A DNA stretch of 30,278 bases from JBBQDK01 sp038319625 (GTDB lineage Bacteria > Pseudomonadota > Gammaproteobacteria > JBBQDK01). Of this stretch, positions 8,361 to 15,183 are shown in pieces (within the stretch, counting starts at the first letter, position 1; every line of letters begins with the position of its first letter). The notes under the pieces are model-generated. The model was not told the origin of the DNA. It did no database searches and was given only the letters and a program-made list of their open reading frames with translations. The position numbers were made by a program, and so were the translations under genes. The DNA is taken from contig JBBQDK010000012.1 in assembly GCA_038319625.1 (NCBI GenBank), forward strand, positions 1 through 30,278. Direction: 5' to 3'.

Positions 8361-8391
8361 TGGATGTCCTGAAATAGCGTGTGGAGTAGCG

Positions 8392-8688
8392 TCAGCGAAT
8401 CAGCATCAGCTCTTTCGTCAAGTGATCCACCAACGCGGGGTCGTGCCCCGCGTCTTTTAATGCCCATTTGAAGGCGTTTCCCAACCGCGCCCGCTGGTAC
8501 ATGTTCAGCTTGTGATCGACATTGAATAAAGCCATTTTCCGGAACATTTTATCCAGCACTTCCTGCTTTTTGGCAACGGGTTTGTCTTTCTGCTCTGCCG
8601 CATCGGCAGGGATTCTGTCACTATAAAACTTGGCCAGGGATGCCCCGAATTCCATGGCTTCGCGCGCATCAAACCAGTGTAAAAGCAT
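8392..8688 (-). CDS. Conserved small protein of unknown function
   Basis: A 98-residue, largely helical, charged protein without a signal peptide or membrane segment. Recognisable blocks are LHWFDAREAMEFGASLAKFY at the N-terminus and NMYQRARLGNAFKWALKDAG near the C-terminus. A strong AGGAG sits 7 bases before the ATG. It is the first gene of a likely two-gene operon with the GT41 transferase. I cannot assign a function. The pairing suggests a partner or regulator of that enzyme. Confidence 0.75.
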   Translation of the reverse strand: MLLHWFDAREAMEFGASLAKFYSDRIPADAAEQKDKPVAKKQEVLDKMFRKMALFNVDHKLNMYQRARLGNAFKWALKDAGHDPALVDHLTKELMLIR

Positions 8689-8725
8689 CCTTCATCTCCT
8701 ACCGGGAGTGATATGAAACGGGTAT

Positions 8726-8754
8726 CTTTTACACTGTTCTGGAAATTTGTTCAA
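8726..8754 (-). promoter_or_regulatory. Possible sigma-70 promoter for the 98-residue gene and GT41 gene
   Basis: On the minus strand TTGAAC (5 of 6 to the -35 consensus except the last bases) is followed after 17 bases by TAAAAG. Transcription would start about 30 bases before the ATG at 8688. The -10 box is weak. Confidence 0.3.
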
Positions 8755-8820
8755 ATGGCGCGCATCCTTACTCGTGACCCTCAGATCTCGCCTCAAACGG
8801 CCGATCTGAATTCGTTTCGA

Positions 8821-8861
8821 CATACGTCGTAGGGCGCGTACCACGCGCCCTACGACGTATG
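8821..8861. repeat. Perfect 19-bp palindrome (REP-like or bidirectional terminator)
   Basis: Arms CATACGTCGTAGGGCGCGT and its exact complement enclose a 3-base ACC loop. It lies 24 bases after the pilR stop, between pilR and the next minus-strand gene. The GTAGGGCGCGT core resembles dispersed REP-type palindromes. It could terminate the pilSR transcript, although no clear U-tract follows. Confidence 0.8.
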
Positions 8862-8885
8862 AATCGATAGTCTTGTTTTGATGTT

Positions 8886-10214
8886 TTATTCCAGCCCCAG
8901 CTTCTTCAACCGATACCGCAGCGCCCTAAATGTAATTCCCAGCAGTTTCGCCGCTGCAGTCTTGTTGTATCGCGTCTGATCCAATGCGCGCAGGATGGCG
9001 TCCTTCTCCACTGAACCGAGTACAGAGTCCAATGGACCACCGGCATCCTCGGGAGCGCTCTCGGTGTCGTCATCCGGCAACTGCAGGTCGTCGGCCCGGA
9101 TCAGCTTGCCTTCGCACAGTGTCATGGCGCGTTCCAGGATGTTTTCCAGTTCGCGTACGTTGCCGGGGAAGGCGTAGCTGTTGAGGGCGGTCAGCGCTTG
9201 CGCGTCCAGTTGCGGTGGCTTGGTGCCGGTCTGCTGCGTCAGCTTGTCGAGTATGTGCCGTGCCAGCAGCGGGATGTCTTCGACGCGTTCGCGCAGGCTG
9301 GGCACGTGCAGCTGGATGACGTTGATGCGGTAGTACAGGTCCTGGCGGAACTGGCCTTGCTTCACCAGCGCGCCGAGGTCTTTGTGTGTGGCGGAAAGGA
9401 TGCGCACGTCGATGGGCAATTCCTTTTGCATACCGACCGGACGTACGGCCTTTTCCTGGATGGCGCGCAGCAGCTTCACCTGCATATGCAGCGGCAGTTC
9501 GGCGATCTCGTCGAGGAACAGCGTACCGCCCTGAGCGGCCTGGAACAGGCCTTCCTTGTCGGTGACCGCGCCACTGAAGCTGCCTTTCTTGTGGCCGAAG
9601 AATTCGCTCTCCATGAGTTCGGTAGGTATCGCGCCGCAGTTCACCGGCAGGAACGGCTGTTCGGCGCGCGGGCCTTTTTCGTGGATCAGTCGCGCGACGA
9701 GCTCCTTGCCGCTACCGGATTCACCGCTGATGTAAATCGGCGCCTGGCTGCGCGCCAGTTTGACGATGGTGGCGCGGGTCGCTTGGATAGCCGGCGATTC
9801 GCCGAGCAGGGTGTTGCGCGAGCGTCGGTCATGTTCGGGAAAACTGTCGCTGAGTTTCAGCACCGTGCTGACCAGATTGCGCAGCAGCTGCAGGTCCACT
9901 GGTTTGGTGATGAAATCGAAGGCACCGGCCTTGAGCGACTGCACGGCGGTCTCGACATTGCCATAGGCCGTGATTACCGCCACCGGCAGTTGCGGCAGCC
10001 GGGTCTGGATGTATTCGATCAATTCGATGCCATTGCCGTCCGGCAGGCGCATGTCGGTCAGGCACAGGTCGAAGTGTTGTGATTCGAGCAGGGTGCGTGC
10101 CTCGCCAAGGGTGGCGGCGCTGTGCGCGGCGATGTGCATGCGTCCGAGTGTGAGCTCGAGCAATTCACGGATATCGGCTTCGTCATCGACGATCAGCGCG
10201 GTGTGTTGGCTCAT
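8886..10214 (-). CDS. pilR: Type IV pilus sigma-54-dependent response regulator PilR
   Basis: A 442-residue NtrC-family activator. The receiver domain has the phosphoacceptor Asp54 (LTDMRLPDG). The AAA+ domain carries Walker A GESGSGKE (164-171), the sigma-54 contact loop GSFSGA (211-216, a PilR-like variant of GAFTGA) and Walker B GGTLFLDE (229-236). The C-terminus is a Fis-type helix-turn-helix (NKTAAAKLLGITFRALRYRL). Its ATG overlaps the pilS stop by 4 bases, so the two-component pair is translationally coupled. PilR activates pilA from a sigma-54 promoter in Pseudomonas, and one is present upstream of pilA here. Confidence 0.95.
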   Translation of the reverse strand: MSQHTALIVDDEADIRELLELTLGRMHIAAHSAATLGEARTLLESQHFDLCLTDMRLPDGNGIELIEYIQTRLPQLPVAVITAYGNVETAVQSLKAGAFDFITKPVDLQLLRNLVSTVLKLSDSFPEHDRRSRNTLLGESPAIQATRATIVKLARSQAPIYISGESGSGKELVARLIHEKGPRAEQPFLPVNCGAIPTELMESEFFGHKKGSFSGAVTDKEGLFQAAQGGTLFLDEIAELPLHMQVKLLRAIQEKAVRPVGMQKELPIDVRILSATHKDLGALVKQGQFRQDLYYRINVIQLHVPSLRERVEDIPLLARHILDKLTQQTGTKPPQLDAQALTALNSYAFPGNVRELENILERAMTLCEGKLIRADDLQLPDDDTESAPEDAGGPLDSVLGSVEKDAILRALDQTRYNKTAAAKLLGITFRALRYRLKKLGLE

Positions 10215-11851
10215 GCGGATAATACCTGGCGACGGGCGTCCATAAAGCTGATGCGGAAGCAGCAGCCGCCGGCGGACATGGGCACATGACGCAACTGCGC
10301 CTTGTTGACTTCGCAGAGCTCGCGCGCGATGTACAAGCCCAGCCCGGTACCCTGACGGTTGGTGGTGAAGAACGGCTCGAAGATCTGTTGTGCGTCTTCG
10401 GCGCTGATGCCGTGACCGTGATCGATGATGTCGAGAATCGCATCGCGCGACTCGGCGCTGAACCCGCCGCGCAATTCGATGTGCAGACCTGAAGTGGCCA
10501 TGCCGCCGTGATACACGGCATTCTCGCAGAGATTCCAGAGTATCTGGCGCAGATGACCGGGGTCCATGCGTACCTCGACATCCGGTGGCGTGATATCGAT
10601 GCTGATGCGCTCCGGTGCGAGATTCAGATCGCGGGTCAGTTCTGCGACGAAATCTTCCAGCCAGGGCAGCAGCGCGACATCCTGCGGTCGGGAACGTTCA
10701 CGGCGCGACAGCTGCAGGATGTTTTCGATGATGGTGTTCACGCGCAGCGCCTGGTCGTGAATAATCTCGGTGAGGCGCCGGTCGCCGCTGTTGAGTTCCG
10801 GTGATTCCTGGAGCAACTGGCCGGCGTGGCTGATCGCGCCCAGAGGATTGCGGATTTCGTGCGCGATACTGGCGGTGAGACGGCCCAGTGAAGCGAGCTT
10901 CATCTGCTGGGCCTGTTGCGCCATGGCCGCGCTGTCTTCGAGGAAGATCACACTGCCCGCCGAATGCCTGTCGCCGAGCTGGGAAAAGCGCGCCAGCAGA
11001 TCGGCGCCGGCAGGCGTGGCCCGAAATGACGGCGGCTCGACCTTGTTGTTCTTGCGCCAGTCCTTCAGGTACGCGGCCAACATCGGGGAGGCGCTGGCCA
11101 GATGCTGCTGTTTGTCGAGGCTCGGCATGCCCAGCAGATACCAGGCCGATTCATTCATCAGGCGCACGCGTTCTTCGTTGTCGACCACCAGGATGCCAGC
11201 CTGGAAATGTTGAATGATATAGGCATTAAGCTGCTCCATATTGGCCAGATCGATACCGCGCTGTGTCGCCAGGGCCTCGGTGGTTCGCACCCGCTGGGCC
11301 AGTACAGTGGCGAGCAGGGCCGCGGCGAAGAAAGTCGCGCCGAGGATGCCGGTCTGGGTGTAGGCCGTGCTGTCGGCACTTTGCAGGAGATTCGAATAGA
11401 CCTGCTCTGCCAGCACGCCCAAGGTGGCGACTGCGGCGAAGAACAGGATTGCGCGCCCCGACATCAGCAGTCCACCACCGGCCAGGGTGATCAGCAGTAG
11501 CATGCCCAGACCGGTTTCGACGCCACCGCTGGCATGCATCAGCAGAATCATGGCGACGATATCTATCAGCACGTTAAATTGCAGCTGGATGCGGAATGCC
11601 GGCCGGCGCCAGTGGTGCGTGAAACCGCTGGCCAGGACGCAGGCGAGATAGATCAGCGACGTGGCGGTGAACAGCCCCGGATCTTTTGCACCGAACATCT
11701 TGGGACCGTTGCCGGAGAAATACAGCGTGACAAACAGGCCGGACAGCAGCAGACGATAAAGATTGAAGTAACGCAACGGCAACCAGGTCTGGTTGGCATT
11801 GGCGGCCGCGTCAGGCCGGCCGGCGCTGTTGTCTGCAATGGCGGCCGTCAT
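10211..11851 (-). CDS. pilS: Type IV pilus sensor histidine kinase PilS
   Basis: A 546-residue inner-membrane kinase. About six transmembrane helices lie between residues 30 and 185, followed by a PAS-like region (about 205-300, containing GILVVDNEERVRLMN). The dimerisation and phosphoacceptor box SIAHEIRNPLGA has its His near 331. The ATPase domain has the N box (LCENAVYH), the G1-type DHGHGIS and the G2-type GTGLGLYIA. In Pseudomonas PilS senses pilin in the membrane through its helices and dephosphorylates PilR when pilin is abundant. The arrangement with pilR and pilA here is consistent with that loop. Confidence 0.94.
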   Translation of the reverse strand: MTAAIADNSAGRPDAAANANQTWLPLRYFNLYRLLLSGLFVTLYFSGNGPKMFGAKDPGLFTATSLIYLACVLASGFTHHWRRPAFRIQLQFNVLIDIVAMILLMHASGGVETGLGMLLLITLAGGGLLMSGRAILFFAAVATLGVLAEQVYSNLLQSADSTAYTQTGILGATFFAAALLATVLAQRVRTTEALATQRGIDLANMEQLNAYIIQHFQAGILVVDNEERVRLMNESAWYLLGMPSLDKQQHLASASPMLAAYLKDWRKNNKVEPPSFRATPAGADLLARFSQLGDRHSAGSVIFLEDSAAMAQQAQQMKLASLGRLTASIAHEIRNPLGAISHAGQLLQESPELNSGDRRLTEIIHDQALRVNTIIENILQLSRRERSRPQDVALLPWLEDFVAELTRDLNLAPERISIDITPPDVEVRMDPGHLRQILWNLCENAVYHGGMATSGLHIELRGGFSAESRDAILDIIDHGHGISAEDAQQIFEPFFTTNRQGTGLGLYIARELCEVNKAQLRHVPMSAGGCCFRISFMDARRQVLSA

Positions 11852-11894
11852 GGCGCGATGTTAACCGATCCGCCGCGCCGTGTTGATAGCGACG

Positions 11895-12116
11895 TCACTT
11901 GCCGTCCTCGAGCTTGTGTTGCGCCGAGCAGTAATAGCGTCCCGCGTGTTGCAAGGCCTCGCGTTCCGGCACATGCAGCCCACAGCGCGCGCAGCGCACC
12001 ATGTTCTGCACACCCGGCGGTCGCTGGCCCGACACGGGCCGACGCCGGCGCGGACGGACCAGCCAACGCCACACCAGCCAAATCAGCAGACCGAGGATAA
12101 TCGTGCGCAGAATCAT
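11895..12116 (-). CDS. PP0621-type small membrane protein with zinc-ribbon-like tail
   Basis: A 73-residue protein. An N-terminal hydrophobic helix (about 3-19) is followed by a run of Arg, and the tail carries MVRCARCGLHVPEREAL and RYYCSAQH, a CxxC-x-C-x3-H pattern that could bind one zinc. I recognise this as the PP0621 family, found next to pilS in many gammaproteobacteria. Its function is not known. It ends 43 bases before pilS on the same strand and probably leads the PP0621-pilS-pilR operon. Confidence 0.82.
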   Translation of the reverse strand: MILRTIILGLLIWLVWRWLVRPRRRRPVSGQRPPGVQNMVRCARCGLHVPEREALQHAGRYYCSAQHKLEDGK

Positions 12117-12168
12117 GGCGCGTAGTGTAACGCGACAGCGGCCCGCGGCGCAGGGGAGCAGGAGTGCA

Positions 12169-12283
12169 AATTATTGGCCCTTGCCAATTCAACTGACACT
12201 CACACGCCCCTCTCCCTGTCCCACTCCCCGCAAGCGGGGCGAGGGGAGCCTCTTCTCCCGCTAATGCGGGAGAAGGTTGGGGT
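12169..12283. mobile_element. Family A MITE-like element, left half only (A1)
   Basis: It starts AATTATTGG and continues with CAATTCAACTGACACTCACA and the CCCTCTCCCTG...CCCCGCAAGCGGGGCGAGGGGA hairpin, matching the copies at 19866, 20933 and 26268. The expected right half (GGCATCGATGAAACCATGT onward) is missing. In its place a family B remnant begins within the purine-rich hairpin. The boundary is therefore approximate. Confidence 0.65.
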
Positions 12284-12390
12284 GAGGGCGGCTAGACACG
12301 AAGTCATTGGCCCGTGCGCTGTGCTGTCAACAGATGGATGCCGAGCGCGGGGCGTAATTCCAACTAACCCGCAAATTCTGCGGAGCAGCC
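12284..12390 (+). mobile_element. Family B element remnant (B3) with degenerate DUF559 N-terminus
   Basis: The right end, CCCGCAAATTCTGCGGAGCAGCC finishing at 12390, matches the terminal repeats of the copies at 14602-15027 and 29913. Positions 12298-12357 on the plus strand read TKSLARALCCQQMDAERGA then stop, close to the N-terminal remnant in copy B1 but with its ATG mutated to ACG. The element ends 78 bases before the sucC ATG, immediately before a TATACAAT sequence. Confidence 0.7.
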
Positions 12391-12391
12391 T

Positions 12392-12399
12392 TATACAAT
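12392..12399 (+). promoter_or_regulatory. Possible -10 region for sucCD
   Basis: TATACAAT directly abuts the end of the family B remnant, about 70 bases before sucC. No matching -35 box is visible 16-18 bases upstream, where the sequence belongs to the terminal repeat of the element. Confidence 0.3.
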
Positions 12400-12468
12400 G
12401 GCCGCCATCACACATTGCTTCCCGCCGCGCCTTTCCCCACAATAACGCCCTTCGCAAGGTTGCCTGCC

Positions 12469-13641
12469 ATGAATCTGCACGAATACCAAGCCAAGCAGTT
12501 GTTCGCCGACTACGGCATACCCGTGCCGCGCGGTGCGGCTGCGACTAATTCCAGCGAAGCGCTGACTGTCGCGCGCTCGCTCGACGGCGAGGCCTGGGTC
12601 GTGAAGGCGCAGGTGCATGCCGGTGGCCGTGGCAAGGGCGGTGGCATCCATATCGTGCGGTCACTGCCCGAGGTGGAGAGCATCGCCCGGCAGCTGCTGG
12701 GCAGCCGCCTGGTGACACCCCAGACCGATGCCGCGGGCCTGCCCGTCAATACCGTGTGGATCGAACACCCCAGCTCACCGGGTCGGGAGCTCTATCTGGG
12801 TGCGCTCATCGACCGGACTTGCGAGCGTATCGTCTTCATGGCCTCCAGTGCCGGTGGCATGGACATCGAACAGATCGCCGCCACCCAGCCGGAACAAATA
12901 TTTACCGTCACTGTCGATCCGGTCGTCGGCCTGCAGGCCTATCAGGCGCGGCGTCTCGCCTTCGCTCTGGCACTGGGCGAACAGAATGTCGCGGCATTCA
13001 CCCGGATCATGCGGGCGCTGTACCGGTTGTTCGTGGACAAGGATCTGAGTCTGGTCGAGATCAATCCACTGGTGATCAATGCCGACGGCGCGCTGCTGGC
13101 GCTGGATGCCAAGATCAACATCGACGACAACGCGTTGTACCGGCAGCAGGCCTTGGCCGCACTGCGTGACGTAAGCCAGGAAGATGTGGCTGAACATGCG
13201 GCGCACCAGTACGGCTTGAACTACATCACCCTGGATGGCGACATCGCCTGCATGGTGAACGGCGCGGGCCTGGCCATGGCGACCATGGACCTGATCAAAC
13301 TGCACGGCGGCGAGCCGGCCAATTTTCTCGACGTGGGCGGCGGTACGACCACCGACAAGGTCGCCGAGGCCTTCAAATTGATCCTCGCCGACAAAAAGGT
13401 GAAGGCCATCCTGGTCAACATCTTCGGCGGCATCGTGCGCTGCGACCTGATCGCCGAAGGCATTATCAAAGCGGTACGCGAAGTCGGCATCAGTCTGCCG
13501 GTGGTGGTGCGCCTGGAAGGCACCAACGTCAAACAGGGCCGCAAACTGCTCGCCGACAGCGGTCTGGCGATCGAAGCGGTGCAGGATCTGACAGAGGCCG
13601 CAAAGCGGGTGGTCGCTGCGGCATCAGTGGCTAGTCGCTAG
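12469..13641 (+). CDS. sucC: Succinyl-CoA synthetase (ADP-forming) beta subunit
   Basis: A 390-residue protein, close to the usual 388. It begins MNLHEYQAKQLFADYGIPVPRG, the signature start of SucC. An ATP-grasp domain follows, with AWVVKAQVHAGGRGKGGG (nucleotide-binding loop) and LVEINPLVIN (metal-binding Glu and Asn). The C-terminal CoA-ligase domain contains FLDVGGGTTTDKVAEAF and VNIFGGIVRCDLIAEGI, the phosphate- and power-helix loop. With SucD it converts succinyl-CoA to succinate and makes ATP or GTP in the TCA cycle. An in-frame upstream start at 12415 adds residues absent from the family, so 12469 was chosen. The Shine-Dalgarno is weak (AAGG). Confidence 0.96.
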   Translation: MNLHEYQAKQLFADYGIPVPRGAAATNSSEALTVARSLDGEAWVVKAQVHAGGRGKGGGIHIVRSLPEVESIARQLLGSRLVTPQTDAAGLPVNTVWIEHPSSPGRELYLGALIDRTCERIVFMASSAGGMDIEQIAATQPEQIFTVTVDPVVGLQAYQARRLAFALALGEQNVAAFTRIMRALYRLFVDKDLSLVEINPLVINADGALLALDAKINIDDNALYRQQALAALRDVSQEDVAEHAAHQYGLNYITLDGDIACMVNGAGLAMATMDLIKLHGGEPANFLDVGGGTTTDKVAEAFKLILADKKVKAILVNIFGGIVRCDLIAEGIIKAVREVGISLPVVVRLEGTNVKQGRKLLADSGLAIEAVQDLTEAAKRVVAAASVASR

Positions 13642-13721
13642 TGGCGAGTTTCGAGGTACTGACATCATGAGCCCAAGCTTCAATTACCCTACTCGCTACT
13701 CGCTACTCACTACTCGCTACT
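13624..13721. repeat. CTAGTCGC / TACTCGC simple repeat forming an inverted repeat between sucC and sucD
   Basis: The end of sucC and the first gap bases read GTGGCTAGTCGCTAGTGGCGAGT. Positions 13690-13721 hold a near-perfect tandem heptamer (TACTCGC units with one CAC variant) that is roughly complementary to it. The pair can fold into a long imperfect hairpin. It fills the 87-base gap that separates two genes which usually almost touch. Confidence 0.65.
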
Positions 13722-13728
13722 GAATTTT

Positions 13729-14601
13729 ATGAGCATCCTCGTCAACAAGAACACCAGGGTCATCTGTCAGGGTTTTACCGGCAAGCAGGGCACGTTCCAT
13801 TCGCAGCAGGCCATCGCCTACGGCACGCGGATGGTCGGTGGTGTGACGCCGGGCAAGGGTGGGCAGATGCACCTTGGCCTGCCGGTGTTCGATACTGTGC
13901 ATGAAGCCGTGCGTGTCACCGGTGCCGATGCCTCCATGATCTACGTCCCCGCACCCTATGCAGCGGATGCCGTGCTGGAAGCGGCCGACGCCGGCATTCG
14001 GGTGATCGTCTGCATTACCGAAGGCATTCCGGTGCAGGACATGCTCAAGGTCAAAGCGGCCTTGCGCGGCAGCGAGGCACGCCTGATCGGACCGAACTGC
14101 CCGGGGGTGATCACGCCGGGCGCCTGCAAGATCGGCATCATGCCGGGCGTCATCCACAAACGCGGCGGCATCGGCATCGTGTCGCGCTCCGGCACGCTTA
14201 CCTATGAAGCTGTGCACCAGACCACACGCGCCGGTCTCGGCCAGAGCACCTGCGTCGGCATCGGTGGCGATCCCATTCAAGGCATGAACTTCATCGATTG
14301 CCTGACGTTGTTCCAGAAAGACCGGCAGACCAAGGGCATCATCCTGGTCGGCGAGATCGGCGGCAGTGCCGAGGAAGACGCCGCCGACTACATCAAGGCT
14401 CACGTCGACAAGCCGGTGGTTGCCTATATCGCCGGTGTCACCGCCCCGGCCGGCAAACGCATGGGCCACGCCGGTGCCATCATCAGTGGCGGCATGGGCA
14501 CGGCGCGCGACAAGATTACCGCACTGGAAGCGGCCGGTGTCACAGTGGTCAGATCACCGGCGGAGATGGGTGCGCGGATGCGGGAGTTGTTGGATAGTTA
14601 A
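13729..14601 (+). CDS. sucD: Succinyl-CoA synthetase alpha subunit
   Basis: A 290-residue protein of normal length. The Rossmann CoA-binding domain starts SILVNKNTRVICQGFTGKQG, with the CoA loop. TEGIPVQDM and GPNCPGVITPGACKIGIMPG follow, and the active-site phosphohistidine lies in GHAGAIISGG (His247). It binds CoA and carries the phosphoryl group passed to the nucleotide on SucC. No Shine-Dalgarno is visible in the A/T-rich bases before the ATG, because the heptamer repeat occupies that place. Its TAA stop is the last part of an 8-base sequence that is repeated beyond the mobile element that follows directly. Confidence 0.96.
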   Translation: MSILVNKNTRVICQGFTGKQGTFHSQQAIAYGTRMVGGVTPGKGGQMHLGLPVFDTVHEAVRVTGADASMIYVPAPYAADAVLEAADAGIRVIVCITEGIPVQDMLKVKAALRGSEARLIGPNCPGVITPGACKIGIMPGVIHKRGGIGIVSRSGTLTYEAVHQTTRAGLGQSTCVGIGGDPIQGMNFIDCLTLFQKDRQTKGIILVGEIGGSAEEDAADYIKAHVDKPVVAYIAGVTAPAGKRMGHAGAIISGGMGTARDKITALEAAGVTVVRSPAEMGARMRELLDS

Positions 14602-15027
14602 GGCTCTTCCGCAAAATTCGTGGATCAACTGTAATAAAGCCCCTCTCCCTCAGGGAGAGGGGTTGGGGAGAGGGGATTTAATAAGTATCTGATGAGCAGC
14701 CTCCGTCTCGAACAGAGTCTCAACGTGCTCGGCATCCATCTGTTGACGTCGCAACGCACGGGCCAATGATTTCATGTATAGACCCCCTCTCCCTGGCCCT
14801 CGGCAACCGCTCCCGGCGTTGCCCTACCTCCTGCATCCTTGCAGTCGTCTCCCTGAGGGAGAGGGAATGGTCAGTACAGGACTTTCCTTGTCGTCCAGCT
14901 CACAGGGTTGCCAGGTAACAATACGTAGCCACTGTCTACACAGCATGAATTTAACTATACCATTGCAACAATAGCGGGTTATGAAGTTTAGAATCGTCAA
15001 GTTACCCACGAATCCTGCGCAGGAGCC
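14602..15027 (-). mobile_element. Complete family B element (B1): ISL3-like ends, DUF559 relic inside
   Basis: A 426-base element. Its left end GGCTCTTCCGCAAAATTCGT and the complement of its right end, GGCTCCTGCGCAGGATTCGT, are imperfect terminal inverted repeats. The flanking octamers ATAGTTAA (14594-14601) and ATATTTAA (15028-15035) agree at 7 of 8 bases, as expected of a target duplication. ISL3-family insertion sequences have GGCTCTT-type ends and 8-base duplications, so trans-mobilisation by such a transposase is inferred. Inside are CCCTCTCCCTCAGGGAGAGGG palindromes and a short relic ORF. The reverse complement of 14860-15027 is clearly similar to 29913-30090. Confidence 0.78.
14650..14775 (-). 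pseudogene. Internally deleted DUF559-type endonuclease relic
   Basis: A 41-codon frame that starts MKSLARALRRQQMDAE, the typical N-terminus of DUF559 (Vsr-like, PD-(D/E)XK-fold) proteins. It then jumps to HQILIKSPLPNPSP, a C-terminal tail encoded by the flanking CCCTCTCCC palindrome. The catalytic core is absent, so no activity is possible. The same tail follows a different retained part at 30117-30269. Confidence 0.6.
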
Positions 15028-15047
15028 ATATTTAATTCCTTCAAGGC

Positions 15048-15172
15048 TAGAATCGCCAAGGACGCCAGGAGTGCCAGGATATACTATGTGAACTGCTGAT
15101 TGCTTTTGTACGCTTTCGCTGACTTGTGTGCATAACAATCTTTATTATTTCCTTGGCGTCGTTGGCGGTTCA
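15048..15172. repeat. CGCCAAGGACGCCA inverted repeat (copy 1)
   Basis: GAATCGCCAAGGACGCCAGG near 15050 and CCTTGGCGTCGTTGGCGGTT at 15151-15170 are imperfect complements. They belong to the family seen as a perfect 20-base pair at 21168-21245. The gap 15028-15183 holds nothing else recognisable; any nadE promoter lies within or between the arms. Confidence 0.6.
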
Positions 15173-15183
15173 AAATAATCCCG

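Noticed and set aside
9198..10082. 294-codon frame antisense to pilR
   Set aside because: It is a shadow of the strongly conserved NtrC-family coding sequence; no ribosome-binding site or known motif was seen.
13690..13721. CRISPR-like or iteron array between sucC and sucD
   Set aside because: The units are only 7 bases long and abut without spacers, so this is a simple tandem repeat.
14774..14974. 66-codon plus-strand ORF within element B1
   Set aside because: It reads through palindromic CCCTCTCCC sequence and the element's end, with no ribosome-binding site. The opposite-strand DUF559 relic explains the segment better.
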